DNA of 64,000 nucleotides from Bradyrhizobium lupini (GTDB lineage: Bacteria > Pseudomonadota > Alphaproteobacteria > Rhizobiales > Xanthobacteraceae), in NCBI RefSeq assembly GCF_040939785.1, contig NZ_CP162553.1, positions 2,356,001-2,420,000 on the forward strand, read 5' to 3'. The position numbers and the translations under genes were made by a program. Positions 41,159 to 50,475 of this stretch are shown one piece after another (the first letter of the stretch is position 1; the number at the start of each line of letters is the position of its first letter). The notes under the pieces were generated by a model that did no database searches, was not told the origin of the DNA, and saw only the letters and a program-made list of their open reading frames with translations.

Positions 41159-41984
41159 GACTGTTCGGGCCGGTTGCGGCCTGCTCCCGCTAACCGGACT
41201 TACGCCAGGCCCGAAGCCCCCGGTCCTCTGATTGACGTTTGGCACAGTGAAAAAAAGCGCGCTTAAGCGTAAGTCGCAGCCGATTGACTCGCGGTGCCGT
41301 GACGATCCTGCGCATCACACAGCTCGCTTGGCGGCTAAGGACTTTCCGCTGATTCGGACGGGACCGCATCACAGGTGCATGCGCCAGCTTCAGAGTACGC
41401 AAAAATTATGTGGCCTGTCCGGCGAACAATGTTCGGCCTCAGCACCAAACTCGCTTGAATCGCACGCCGCGTCAGGTTCAAGGCCAGCACCTGCGATCGA
41501 AGTTGCAGGCTTCACCTGGTAGCGAACCCGCATCGCTGTTTGCCTGAACTGGTGGATCTCATTGCCTTCAACAGCGATGGAGTTAGTCCCGAAGCGCGCC
41601 ACTAGATACAAATGGCTGATGACCGGCAGAGGCGCTTCCTGCTCGTTCAGGTCGAATCAACATGAAAGCTGAACGCAAACGCCGCCCACGATCGCGCACC
41701 CCAAAGCCAACCGCAAACCCGGATGGGCGGGGAAGACTGCGTGTCTTTGCACAATGTCACAATGGAAATTCGGAACACTTCCTCTCTCGGCGGCGCTTAT
41801 CTTCCTCTCGATGCGAGCGATGCCGCGTGATCGAGTGCAACTGCAAGCTTGCAGACCGCAGGACCAACCCGGATCAAGTGACATCAGCTGGCGGCACTTT
41901 TCCGGCTGCGCGCGTGTTGCGGTGAGGAGTGCTCATGATGAGAGGACCGCAACTGTGCCAAGGTGCGCCCGCGTAAGCGCTCGC
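41159..41984. other. Region without a clear gene between nodD1 and the nodD2 remnant
   Basis: Short frames only, none recognisable. It contains motif copy 4. In USDA110 nodD1 and nodD2 are neighbours, so this stretch may be eroded nodD2 5' sequence, though no HTH region is readable. Confidence 0.4.
41454..41480 (+). promoter_or_regulatory. Recurrent 28-bp island motif, copy 4 (degenerate right end)
   Basis: Left CTTGAATCG, right GCGTCAGGTTCA; the final TTGTA is changed to TTCAA. About 0.5 kb upstream of the nodD2 remnant; no gene follows closely. Confidence 0.45.
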
Positions 41985-42269
41985 CGCTCGCATTCGCCAA
42001 GCCTGCTCCTCCTCCAGCTTTCGATCATTTCGGCCGACATGTTCACCCGAGCCAAATCGGATCATCGGCGCGGGGTCCTTCTTTCCGATGTCGCAACAAT
42101 CGTGTTTTTCGAAAGATCGCGGCGTGACTCACACCGCGCCACCGCCGTCCATCTCGAGCTGCTGCCTCGCACCGCTGACCCCGAAGGGCTCCTTTGCTGC
42201 GGCAAGATGATTTGCCTATCTTACCCGAAGCATCTATGTCCAGCGCGCTTGCCAAAGCGATACTGTTAG
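41985..42269 (+). pseudogene. nodD2: nodD2 remnant
   Basis: The frame reads LLLQLSIISADMFTRAKSD, then GVLLSDVATIVFFERSR, VHLELLPRTADPEGLL and MICLSYPKHLCPARLPK. These line up with NodD residues around [46 protein letters not shown] and [17 protein letters not shown]. The DNA-binding domain and the last third are missing. In B. japonicum NodD2 represses nod genes at high cell density; that control is lost here unless another copy exists. Confidence 0.75.
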
Positions 42270-43446
42270 AGGCTGGAATTGAGTGAGTGAGCGGCCGGAC
42301 GAGCAAGCCAATACCGCGACAGCTCGCCGTCGAGCCTTATGTTCGATGGGATCCTTACGGCGAATCCGCCAGACACTGCCCCCCGATCTGGGAAGTCGCT
42401 TTGACTTGAGCACGGTCTTAAGACGCGCATTAAACTCCTCCACCAAGCTACAGCATCTCTGCTTTGCTATTGCGGACCCGTATAGCGAGGCTACCAAAGG
42501 CTTGCCAAGTGATTCTGCAAAGGCAGTGTCGCTAGGAATCCTTGCACTTCGGGTGGATTACATCTGCCGAGGGCCGTCCGATGTACTGCGCTCCGCGACA
42601 CCGAGCCGGCGCAAGCCTAAACACGCAAGTTATTGCTGTATTAGTTATGCCAAGGCTTTCCCCGGGCGTGAGCGCGCGGCACCTGGGGCGGCCGTAGACG
42701 CGTTTTGAGTGCCGCCACATGCGACGGATATGGCACGATTGTTCGAGACCCGGTCCTTAAATTGGGAGCAACGTTTTGCCAGGCGCTTCAGATGCGCCTG
42801 CGTTGAGATGATGTCTTCAGGACTGGTCTTGAGCTCCGTCTCCCCTCATTCTCCCGACGTTTACGGCGGCGGACCTGCGTCGTTGAAGAGCAGCCATCAT
42901 CTTCCGGCACTCAAAACCTGGGAGCAATCGCGCGAGCGACGCCTTCGAGCCCACATTGCCAACACAAGAGGGCTAGCCGACGGTCGAAAAAGCTGTTAGG
43001 CGCCGAGCCGGCCGCCGCGCCGCGCACGTGATCGCGCGACTGATCTACGATAATCAACCCAATCAACCGCACCGCGCGCGTAGGTAATAGACGTCACAGC
43101 AAGGATTGCGACTGAAAAAGAGCCATCTGGTCAGATCAGTGCTGTGTCTGGGCTTCCCGTTTCGGGAGGCCGTGTCTCAGCGGGTTGCCACGCACATGCT
43201 TTCGCTTCTCCTGATGATCAGGCCGCAAATAGGCACCGCTGCTGCAGGATCGAGGAGACATTGTACAGTTTCGGTTAGTGCGCTCTTGGCAAAAGGGAAG
43301 CAAACGCCGTGTTGCACAACGGCACCACGTGGACGCACCCGTCACAATCTTTCGCACACGTCGCCGCTCCGTCTCCTTTTTGCCCCACCACAGCCAAACG
43401 GCTTCGTCACGTGCGGCGCGAGTGCAATCATCAAGGGAGCTTTCTG
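42270..43446. other. Region without a clear gene
   Basis: About 1.2 kb. A minus-strand frame at 42234-42497 (CCSLVEEFNARLKTVLKSKR) could be a transposase or other remnant, unproven. No other content recognised. Confidence 0.35.
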
Positions 43447-43650
43447 TTGGATAAGCCGAGCGGAGTCTACGATCCGGATGATCTCGCGAGCTTGGGAAGG
43501 CTGTTCGATCAAGCGATCGCGTCTTTACCGTCATGCATGCGAACCAGCGAGAATCGCGTGGCGATCGCCAGACTGGTCATGCAACGCGCAGCGAGGGACG
43601 AATTGGCGTCGCTAGCGTACTTGATGCTTGCACTTGTCTCGGCCGCTTGA
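43447..43650 (+). CDS. Small conserved helical protein (YDPxxL...IA family)
   Basis: 67 residues. TTG 43447 is chosen because GGGAG lies seven bases upstream; the frame is open further up without conserved sequence. It reads DKPSGVYDPDDLASLGRLFD, then SLPSCMRTSENRVAIARLVM and AARDELASLAYL. Rhizobial genomes carry many short proteins of the plan YDPEEL-x-L-x-x-IFD-x-A...IA-x-x-IL-x-x-A, function unknown. The tail of the nodC copy at 53581-53780 holds a second member. It lies between the nodD2 remnant and nolA on the nolA strand. Confidence 0.65.
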   Translation: MDKPSGVYDPDDLASLGRLFDQAIASLPSCMRTSENRVAIARLVMQRAARDELASLAYLMLALVSAA

Positions 43651-43718
43651 GCACCGGCATGCACTCTAACCTCCTGGGGCCTGCAGCAAGAGACGCATCA
43701 TCTAGATCATTGAAATAA

Positions 43719-43746
43719 CTTGATTCTCACGTGACGTCAGGTTGTA
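43719..43746 (+). promoter_or_regulatory. Recurrent 28-bp island motif, copy 5, upstream of nolA
   Basis: Left CTTGATTCT, right GACGTCAGGTTGTA. It ends 19 bases before the nolA ATG, where a core promoter would sit. TTGATT and TTGTAG are 16 bases apart. Confidence 0.6.
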
Positions 43747-43765
43747 GGCTTGCAAATTGAGGATC

Positions 43766-44485
43766 ATGACAAACGCGATACCACGACGGCGCCGATGGCG
43801 CATTGGAGAACTTGCAGAGGCGACCGGTGTAACCGTACGCACTCTGCATCATTACGAACATACCGGGTTATTGACGGTGTCGGAACGTACGTGTGGCGGT
43901 CACCGCATGTACGATCGGGAAAGCCTACAACGCGTCTCCCAGATTCGCGCTCTACGTGAGCTCGGCTTCTCGCTTCCTGAGATCCGCAAGGCGATCGAGG
44001 GGCGGACATCTCTCACGGACCTGTTGCGAAACCATCTGGAGCGGATTGAGCTTCAAGTCGCGCGCGCGACATTATTACGGGATCGATTGCGCACTATGAC
44101 GACGCAAGGTGAGACAGAAGTCAGTGTCGACGAGCTGCCGGCGACGCTAGATGCCATGTCGCGGATTGAGGAGCGTACCCCCTCTGCCATCTGCACGTGC
44201 GCCTCTAACGCTAGCCGCGAAGATCGGTGGCGAAAGATTCGGGACGAGCTGCGAAGCTGCATGGACCAGGGTGAGCCTCCGTGCTGCAAGCGGGCAAATG
44301 CAATCGCGCGTCAGGCCCGTTCGCTGCTGACTGAGATCGCAGGAGTTGATTCGACTGTCTCGATGATACTTAAGGTGCTGACGCGATTGACTGAACCACA
44401 CAATCTCGCCGGCTGGGATGCGAGCCTCATGCGATACCTCGATCTCGCCCTCGCCGCGCTGGAGGACCAGCTGGGAAAGAATTGA
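43766..44485 (+). CDS. nolA: NolA, MerR-family nodulation regulator
   Basis: ATG 43766 with GAGG four bases upstream gives 239 residues (MTNAIPRRRRWRIGELAEAT). The N-terminal MerR helix-turn-helix is complete (GVTVRTLHHYEHTGLLTVSER, then YDRESLQRVSQIRALRELGFSL), followed by a helical region and a Cys-bearing C-terminus (ICTCAS, PPCCKR). In B. japonicum NolA governs host-genotype-specific nodulation and density-dependent repression through NodD2, and is made in three forms from alternative starts; internal ATGs are present here too. With nodD2 broken, part of that circuit is missing. Confidence 0.92.
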   Translation: MTNAIPRRRRWRIGELAEATGVTVRTLHHYEHTGLLTVSERTCGGHRMYDRESLQRVSQIRALRELGFSLPEIRKAIEGRTSLTDLLRNHLERIELQVARATLLRDRLRTMTTQGETEVSVDELPATLDAMSRIEERTPSAICTCASNASREDRWRKIRDELRSCMDQGEPPCCKRANAIARQARSLLTEIAGVDSTVSMILKVLTRLTEPHNLAGWDASLMRYLDLALAALEDQLGKN

Positions 44486-45136
44486 GCGCACCCGTTGCGA
44501 CGCCCTCCCACTGCAATGTCGCCAAACCCAATGAGCTCATGGTGATCCTTGTCTGAGCCAGGATCGTTTGGTCCCTAGCAGTTCGCCTCCAAAGCTGCGT
44601 TGTCCCACTATTTGGTGTTTCGCTCTGCGGAGCTTTGGCAATCAACCTCGACGAGCACGCTTCAAAGTACTTGATTCGTACGTAGCGTCACATTGTACCT
44701 TCTAAACGCATCGACGCAGCAGCGGGGCGACGGACAGAGCGTCGGCTAAATTAAGGGATACTCCGATGACCGGCACCACTTACGGACGTTCTCGGTGAGA
44801 GTTCTCCACGAGAACCCGTCGCTCAATGATCGTCCCGCGCCGTCCAAGCGTCTCCTCGGCACACGTCTGTCGAGCACGGAAGGTTGGCGCGAGTACCGGG
44901 TATCGGCGGGATGTTCGATATTGGGGCTGTCAGCCTTAGACCGCTTCTCCTGACTAGTTTCGGAACGTCCATTCGTCCGTGTCCGCCCGATGCTTATGCC
45001 CAACCTGGCAACAACCTGAGCCCATCCGTACCCAACCTGAGTTCGACTCAAACATCATTGCGCCGGATTGTTGGTCGCCGTCATACCAGGATGGCGAAGC
45101 AGACCAAGTCGTAGCGCGAGACATCGGGAGCCCTAC
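44486..45136. other. Region without a clear gene between nolA and the binding-protein gene
   Basis: Short frames without recognisable content. Holds motif copy 6 at 44670-44697, the nearest promoter candidate upstream of the 45137 gene. Confidence 0.4.
44670..44697 (+). promoter_or_regulatory. Recurrent 28-bp island motif, copy 6
   Basis: Left CTTGATTCG, right GCGTCACATTGTA. About 440 bases upstream of the solute-binding protein gene, with no gene between. Confidence 0.5.
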
Positions 45137-46249
45137 ATGTCGGTCCTTCGTGTTCACAGGCTTGCAGCTGCTGCGCTCCTTTCTTTGGCCCTGAGCTCCA
45201 GCGCCAGGGCAAAAGATGTTTACATTGCCGTAGCCGGTCCAATGACGGGAAGCACTGCGGCGCTCGGCGCGCAGATACGCGATGGAGCGGCCGCAGCCGT
45301 GGATTCGATAAATGCATCGGGTCTGCTGCCTGACACAAGGCTCATATTGAAGATCGCGGACGATGCATGCGATCCCAAGCAGGCCGTCGCTGTTGCCAAT
45401 CGCCTGACAAGTGACGGGATCAAGCTCGTCGTTGGTCACTTCTGTTCATCTTCGTCGATTCCGGCTTCAGACATATACGCCGAAGCCGAGGTAATTCAGA
45501 TTTCGCCCGGCTCGACGAATCCGCGTCTGACAGAGCGTGGCCTAGCCACGCTGTTTCGGATTTGCGGCCGCGATGACCAACAAGGCAGGGTTGCGGCCGA
45601 TTACATCGTCCGCCACCACCAAGGCGCAAAGCTCGCAGTCCTCGACGACAAGAGCACAGCAGGCAGCGGTATCGCCGATATCGTTGAATCGCGCCTTCGT
45701 GCAGCCGGCGAGCATCCCGTTCGACAAAGCTATGTTGCAGGCGAGAAGGATTACACCGCTCTCGTTTCGCGACTGAAGAGAGAGGGAATCCAGCTCGTCT
45801 ATATCGGCGGCTATTACAACGAGATCGGCCTGATCGTGCGTCAAGCCGCGGAGGCGGGCGCACGTCTGACCGTGATCGCCAACGATCCGCTGATGACATC
45901 CGACTTTTTGGCCATTGCCGGCGAGGCCGCGAACGGCACGCTCTTTACCTTTATGCCGGATCCGACGAAGAATGCTGCAGGCGCAGCTGCTGTCGCCAAG
46001 CTCAAGGGTTCGAGCCTAACCGCCGCAGGTTACACGCTCTACGCTTATGCCGCGGTTCAAGCATGGGCCGACTCCGTCAAACGGGCCGGCACCTTAGATG
46101 CCACGCGGGTCGCTGCGGCCCTCCGCTCCGAGTCAATCGACACGGCTATCGGCACTGTTGCATTCGACTCCAAGGGAGACAATGCCGCTCCTGGCTTCAT
46201 CGTTTACCGCTGGCGCGACAATACCGTCGAAGCGGTCGAGCAGAACTGA
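45137..46249 (+). CDS. Periplasmic branched-chain amino acid-type binding protein
   Basis: 370 residues from ATG 45137, CGGGAG six bases upstream. A Sec signal peptide covers about residues 1-25 (LAAAALLSLALSSSARA then cleavage before KDVY). The mature protein is a LivK/AmiC-type binding protein: AGPMTGSTAALGAQIRDGA, IADDACDPKQAVAVANRL, VVGHFCSSSSIPASDIY, then DPLMTSDFLAIAG. Such proteins deliver amino acids, amides or related small molecules to an ABC importer. No permease or ATPase gene is nearby, so it is an orphan here, possibly serving a distant transporter or sensing. A small membrane protein gene follows after 32 bases. Confidence 0.88.
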   Translation: MSVLRVHRLAAAALLSLALSSSARAKDVYIAVAGPMTGSTAALGAQIRDGAAAAVDSINASGLLPDTRLILKIADDACDPKQAVAVANRLTSDGIKLVVGHFCSSSSIPASDIYAEAEVIQISPGSTNPRLTERGLATLFRICGRDDQQGRVAADYIVRHHQGAKLAVLDDKSTAGSGIADIVESRLRAAGEHPVRQSYVAGEKDYTALVSRLKREGIQLVYIGGYYNEIGLIVRQAAEAGARLTVIANDPLMTSDFLAIAGEAANGTLFTFMPDPTKNAAGAAAVAKLKGSSLTAAGYTLYAYAAVQAWADSVKRAGTLDATRVAAALRSESIDTAIGTVAFDSKGDNAAPGFIVYRWRDNTVEAVEQN

Positions 46250-46281
46250 CCGCCCGTCCCAACACCGCACGGAGCGTTCGA

Positions 46282-46446
46282 ATGATGAACCATCCTCGAT
46301 ATAGCGAGTACGCGCTGCTCACGTGCCTCGCAATCGCCGCAGTCGCAGCATTTCTCACCCTCGCAGCAATGCTATCACAGCTATCGTGCGCGCCCGCAGT
46401 GCCGCCCGAAGAGTACGTTCCCATTCGCCTGGTGCCACTGCAGTGA
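46282..46446 (+). CDS. Small membrane protein or lipoprotein-like peptide
   Basis: 54 residues from ATG 46282 (a second ATG follows at once), with GGAG about eight bases upstream. One hydrophobic segment (ALLTCLAIAAVAAFLTLAA) then LSQLSCAP and a short acidic-polar end. It lies 32 bases behind the binding-protein gene and is probably cotranscribed. No family recognised. Confidence 0.5.
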   Translation: MMNHPRYSEYALLTCLAIAAVAAFLTLAAMLSQLSCAPAVPPEEYVPIRLVPLQ

Positions 46447-46899
46447 GCATCACTTCCACATTCGGAAGGCCGACGAATATCCGTGTCTTCTTCCAGCTAT
46501 TGAAATTGATGCGCGCCTCGCTCTCGGGAGTGAGCTGTCAGGGCCTCTTTAGAACGAACGTACGTCTTGAAACGATGTCAGTCACGCGCAGTCCGTCTGC
46601 CGATTGCGCGGGTTCGAGCCAATCGTTAGCTGGGCCGTTCGGTCGAGGGACGTGGCCTTCCATCTCTTTCCTGGAAACAGGTATTGGTTCGGAAAACGCC
46701 GTGCGACGCCTGATCCGTGCTGATGGCTATCCGGCCTTGAGACGGAGTCTGATCCGGTACGGCCCTTAGAGCCAGGTCTGCCTCCCAACACTCACATTCA
46801 TGCAGGCCTCGCCCTTCTTGGGTCCGAACAAAGCGCACGCACCACGTACGCTCGCCGAACGCCCTCAACTATTCGTCGATAACAAGGGAGAACGCCACT
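46447..46899. other. Intergenic region upstream of the hisC-like operon
   Basis: No supported gene; no nod box, -24/-12 element or motif copy seen. The ribosome binding site GGGAG of the next gene is at 46886-46890. Confidence 0.4.
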
Positions 46900-47997
46900 T
46901 TGGATGCAAAGCTGCAGACTATGCTTTCCTCGCTCTCGCCGGTGGCTCGCGAACTGGATGCTCTACCGTCGGGGCGTCCCACCACCGACAACAATTGCGT
47001 GAAACTAAACACGAATGAGAACCCCTTTCCGTTGCCAGGCGTCGTGATGCGAAGCGCAATTGCAGCTCTTGAGCTGCAATACCGCTACCCAGAAGACGAC
47101 AATGTCAGCTTGAGGCAAGCGGCCGCAGCTGCGTATGGCATTGCAACTGATCGCGTGATCGCTGGCAATGGATCGTCTGAACTCCTCAGCCTGATTTACA
47201 GAGCCTTCCTTGCCCCGGGCGACGAGGTCGCAATGATGTCGCCGGGTTTTTCCTTCAATCGCAAGCTTGCCATGTTGCAAGGGGCCCGCTTTATAGAAAT
47301 TCCCTGGTCTGCACCTCACTGCTTGCCGATGGACCAGCTGCTTGTCGGTCCCGCTAAAAACTCCAAGTTCATTCTGCTGGCCAATCCGAATAACCCGACC
47401 GGAACCTTTGTTCCGCTCGCTGAGATCGAGCGCCTCGTTACACGATCTGACCGATTGATTGTATTGGACGAAGCTTACGTCGATTTCGCACCTGAGGACG
47501 GCCTACGCCTCGTTGAGCGCCATTCGAATCTTCTGGTCCTGCGCACATTTTCCAAGAGTTATTCGGCCGCTGGCATTCGCGTCGGCTTCGGTTTCGGCCA
47601 CCCCGAGCTGATTGGGCGGCTTCGCAACATCCAGAACGTTTTCAACATGAATGTGGTCGCTCACGCGGTGGGCATGAGCGTCCTTGCGCATCGGGACGCC
47701 TATGAGGAGAACCATCGCCACGTCAGGCTTGAGCGTCAACGTGTAACGGCCGCCCTCGCAGACTTCGGATTCTGCGTAACGCCTTCACACGCGAACTTCC
47801 TCCTCGCCCGTGTGCCGGTAGGCCAGGGTGGCAGATGGTGGCAGGCGGCGTTGCAAGACCAGAGAGTCCTTGTTGCCTTCTTTCCGGATGCCGGCCTGGA
47901 AGAGTGCATTCGGGTTAGCATCGGTACAAAGCGCCAGATGGATGCGTTTCTTGCCGCCGTCGGCAGCATTCTTAGGAAAGTGGGATGTCGTGGCTAA
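46900..47997 (+). CDS. HisC-like aminotransferase (histidinol-phosphate type)
   Basis: TTG 46900, with GGGAG nine bases upstream, gives 365 residues; ATG 46921 is an alternative. Fold-type I, class II aminotransferase: KLNTNENPFPLP, YRYPEDDNVSLRQAAAA, GNGSSELLSLI, ANPNNPTGTF, VLDEAYVDFA and the PLP lysine in RTFSKSYSAAGIRVGF, all as in HisC. HisC makes histidinol phosphate, but relatives act on aromatic amino acids or in secondary metabolism. Here it heads a cluster of five overlapping or abutting genes with a luciferase-like monooxygenase and no his genes, so a specialised pathway is more likely than histidine synthesis. Confidence 0.88.
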   Translation: MDAKLQTMLSSLSPVARELDALPSGRPTTDNNCVKLNTNENPFPLPGVVMRSAIAALELQYRYPEDDNVSLRQAAAAAYGIATDRVIAGNGSSELLSLIYRAFLAPGDEVAMMSPGFSFNRKLAMLQGARFIEIPWSAPHCLPMDQLLVGPAKNSKFILLANPNNPTGTFVPLAEIERLVTRSDRLIVLDEAYVDFAPEDGLRLVERHSNLLVLRTFSKSYSAAGIRVGFGFGHPELIGRLRNIQNVFNMNVVAHAVGMSVLAHRDAYEENHRHVRLERQRVTAALADFGFCVTPSHANFLLARVPVGQGGRWWQAALQDQRVLVAFFPDAGLEECIRVSIGTKRQMDAFLAAVGSILRKVGCRG

Positions 47998-48211
47998 TGG
48001 TCCCTTCCACTCACGTCACACATCTCCGTTCGTAATCGATCCGGATCCTCACAGGATGCAGTTTCGCGACGCAGCGGACTCTGTCCTTGTCCAATTGCCG
48101 GAATACCAGCTGTGGAGAACCGCTTCACAGCACATGCATCGCATTCGCAGGGAGCGCCTCTTGCCCCCCAAAACCCGCCGGCCTCCGGTGCTCTATATAG
48201 GAGATGAGTGA
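47990..48211 (+). CDS. Small hypothetical protein between hisC-like and LLM genes
   Basis: 73 residues from GTG 47990, which overlaps the hisC-like stop by eight bases and follows a GGAAAGTGGGA stretch. It begins VANGPFHSRHTSPF and contains RMQFRDAADSVLVQLPEYQLWRTASQHMHRIRRER. Its stop is immediately followed by the next start, and the next gene's ribosome binding site lies inside its 3' end. This packing suggests it is real. No family recognised. Confidence 0.55.
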   Translation: MANGPFHSRHTSPFVIDPDPHRMQFRDAADSVLVQLPEYQLWRTASQHMHRIRRERLLPPKTRRPPVLYIGDE

Positions 48212-49246
48212 GTGAGAAACGTTGTTCCCTCAAACCTGACGTGCGGCATCTTTGATCATCTTGACGAGGACGGCCGCGATATCACCCGGCAATACGCGGA
48301 CCGCCTTACGCTGGCGGAGGCCTACGACCGGCTCGGTTTCTATGCCTATCATCTGGCGGAGCATCACTGCACTCCGCATGGACTGGGTCCATCACCGAAC
48401 TTGTTTCTGTCAAGCGTCATACAACGCACACGGCGACTTCGCGTCGGTCCTTTGGTCATGCTGCTCAACCTATACCACCCGCTGCGTGCATTCGAGGAGA
48501 TCTGCATGTTGGATCACCTGAGCGGCGGCAGGGTTGAGATCGGCCTTGGTCGCGGCTCTCTGCCGATCGAATTGAGCTATTTTGGCGTTGGAGCCGATGT
48601 GGCCTCGAGCCGTTACGAGGAAGCTTCCCAAATCTTCGTTGGCGCGATGAATGGGGGCCCGCTCTCGTACCAAGGGCAGCATTTTGCGCTGAGCGACGTC
48701 CCTTTGACGCTTTCACCTCACCAGCGTCCTTGTCCCCCGACATGGATTGCGACAAATCGGCCAGACTCCGCCCGCTGGGCGGCGGCAAATGGCGCCCATC
48801 TCGCGTGCATGGGCCCTTCTTCTGCCGTTCGCAAGATAACCGATGTCTATCGCGCTCATCAAAACGCCGAGGGTGACGCCAACAGTTCAGCACCATTTCT
48901 CGCGTTGCTCCGCATGGTCGTGATCGCCAGCTCTGAAGCCGCGGCCCGCTCCCTCGCCGCGCCTGCCTACGAAACATGGCTCAAAAGCTTTAAATTCCTG
49001 TACGAGCTCAATGACATCCCGCCTCCTTCCAACCTGCCCCTGACCTTGGATGCTGCAATTGAGAGTGAACTGTGCGTTGTCGGAACGAGCGCTTCGGTGC
49101 GCCGAACTCTTCTGGATCACGTCGAAGAGGCAGGCGCCAACTATCTCCTTTGCCAGCTCGCCTTCGGATCTCTACCACTGGAGGCCTGCCTCAACACCGC
49201 CACTGCGATTCACTCCGAGCTCATAGCGGCAGAGCGCGGGCTATGA
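48212..49246 (+). CDS. Luciferase-like FMN-dependent monooxygenase
   Basis: 344 residues from GTG 48212, with TAGGAG eight bases upstream. TIM-barrel luciferase-like family: LAEAYDRLGFYAYHLAEHHC, the non-prolyl region RLRVGPLVMLLNLYHPLRAFEEICMLDHLSGGRVEIGLGRGS, and PPTWIATNRPDSARWAAANG. Members oxidise organic substrates with FMNH2 and oxygen. It starts directly behind the small ORF and overlaps the next gene by ATGA. Together with the aminotransferase it suggests modification of an amino-acid-derived compound; substrate unknown. No flavin reductase gene is adjacent. Confidence 0.88.
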   Translation: MRNVVPSNLTCGIFDHLDEDGRDITRQYADRLTLAEAYDRLGFYAYHLAEHHCTPHGLGPSPNLFLSSVIQRTRRLRVGPLVMLLNLYHPLRAFEEICMLDHLSGGRVEIGLGRGSLPIELSYFGVGADVASSRYEEASQIFVGAMNGGPLSYQGQHFALSDVPLTLSPHQRPCPPTWIATNRPDSARWAAANGAHLACMGPSSAVRKITDVYRAHQNAEGDANSSAPFLALLRMVVIASSEAAARSLAAPAYETWLKSFKFLYELNDIPPPSNLPLTLDAAIESELCVVGTSASVRRTLLDHVEEAGANYLLCQLAFGSLPLEACLNTATAIHSELIAAERGL

Positions 49247-49581
49247 CCCACAGTTGTTCCGATAAGTTCGCGGTTGACCCGATAGTAAATGGCAATAGCG
49301 ACGCCGATGAGCACCGCTGCCGAATGGCTCGATCAGCCGCTGCTATCGTTCAAATGGCTTTTACACCCAAGCGAGCCTTTCGGCTGCATCAGCAAACAGA
49401 AGGCTTAACGGCAATAAATCGCCTATCTCTCATTTTGCACGCGTTGAGAATGCCCGAGCATTGGTTTGCCTGGACACGTGAGTTGGTTCAGGCTGATCCC
49501 GCTTTGGCGCGCCGGCTCGTCGATCGCATTCCAGACGAACCCAAGGTGTGGTGGGTTATCGCCAGAGCGGGCCTGTCGTGA
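49243..49581 (+). CDS. Hypothetical 112-residue protein in the LLM operon
   Basis: ATG 49243 overlaps the monooxygenase stop by four bases (ATGA). The second half is well ordered: PKRAFRLHQQTEGLTAINRL, ILHALRMPEHWFAWTRELVQ and ADPALARRLVDRIPDEPKVW, helical and Trp-rich. No known domain. Its own stop overlaps the GTG of the next gene. Operon packing supports reality. Confidence 0.6.
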   Translation: MTHSCSDKFAVDPIVNGNSDADEHRCRMARSAAAIVQMAFTPKRAFRLHQQTEGLTAINRLSLILHALRMPEHWFAWTRELVQADPALARRLVDRIPDEPKVWWVIARAGLS

Positions 49582-49853
49582 CACGGTCCCGGCAGCGCTC
49601 CGACCGTACGGAGGAGATCGCGCGCAAGCTCGAGATCGTGCTGGCGGAGTTGGCTGCACTGCGCATTCTGCTGGCTGCGCACGGCATTAGCACCCCTCCA
49701 CCTCTCCATGAGGACTACCTCACAGTTCAGCGGTTCGCGGCGACGAATCACATAAGCCCCGAAGCCGTGCTCTCTCGGATCCGCCGCGGCAAGCTGCGTG
49801 CGGAGAAACGCGGGGGCCGCTGGTGGGTGAAATGCACGGTTTGCACAGCATAG
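49578..49853 (+). CDS. Small helix-turn-helix (excisionase/MerR-like) protein
   Basis: GTG 49578 overlaps the previous stop (GTGA); 91 residues. A leucine-rich helix (EEIARKLEIVLAELAALRIL) precedes a winged helix-like stretch LTVQRFAATNHISPEAVLSR then IRRGKLRAEKRGGRWWV, the pattern of DNA-binding excisionase or MerR-type domains. It may regulate the operon it ends, or be a phage-like accessory. A longer ATG start at 49548 is possible. Confidence 0.6.
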   Translation: MTRSRQRSDRTEEIARKLEIVLAELAALRILLAAHGISTPPPLHEDYLTVQRFAATNHISPEAVLSRIRRGKLRAEKRGGRWWVKCTVCTA

Positions 49854-50475
49854 CCGTGCAGTGACCAGGACAGTAAGACAGACAAAGTGAATCAATCCGA
49901 GATACGGACTCCGGCAGATGAAAATGATCTGCGCATATAACCTACTATCACGGCTGGGCTCGACCGGGCGGTCGATGGAGAGCCAATAGATTGATCGAGG
50001 TCAACGTGGCGCACGACCAACACACTCGATCGCCGACTCGGGAGGGTCGATCTCGATGCACCCACGCAATCACGAAACGCGTCGACGCTCCGAGCAGCGG
50101 GATATCGGATCACCAGCTTTGCGTGAGCGGGACCACTCAGCCGATTCGGCGTCGTCAACAGAGCCATCGCAGTGCACAAGCGGAACAGCACGGATGCTTG
50201 GCAGTAGATGTCCACCTCCAATACCTCTTGCAGCGTATGGCAAAACGAAGACGGCGCACGCCCTCCATGTCGGCTTTGGACGCCATCTCACGCACCCAAA
50301 TTACGGCCTGAATAAGTGCCCTTTGAAGGTCCGTCTCACGCCCGCCGGGGCATAGCAGCGGAAATGTAATCCCAGTCATTGCCCTGTTCAGGACACCTCG
50401 CACGTCGGTGTCAATCGGGGACGTGTCTGATTTGGCGGATGGCCGCCAGACTCTGGCTGGAGAAGGAGATCGCCT
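49854..50475. other. Region without a clear gene
   Basis: About 620 bases with no recognisable frame. A GAAGGAGAT ribosome binding site at 50462-50470 belongs to the next gene. Confidence 0.35.

Noticed and set aside
42234..42497. Minus-strand frame reading LVEEFNARLKTVLKSKR, possibly a transposase piece
   Set aside because: Too short and unmatched to any family I can name; kept only as a note in the region entry.
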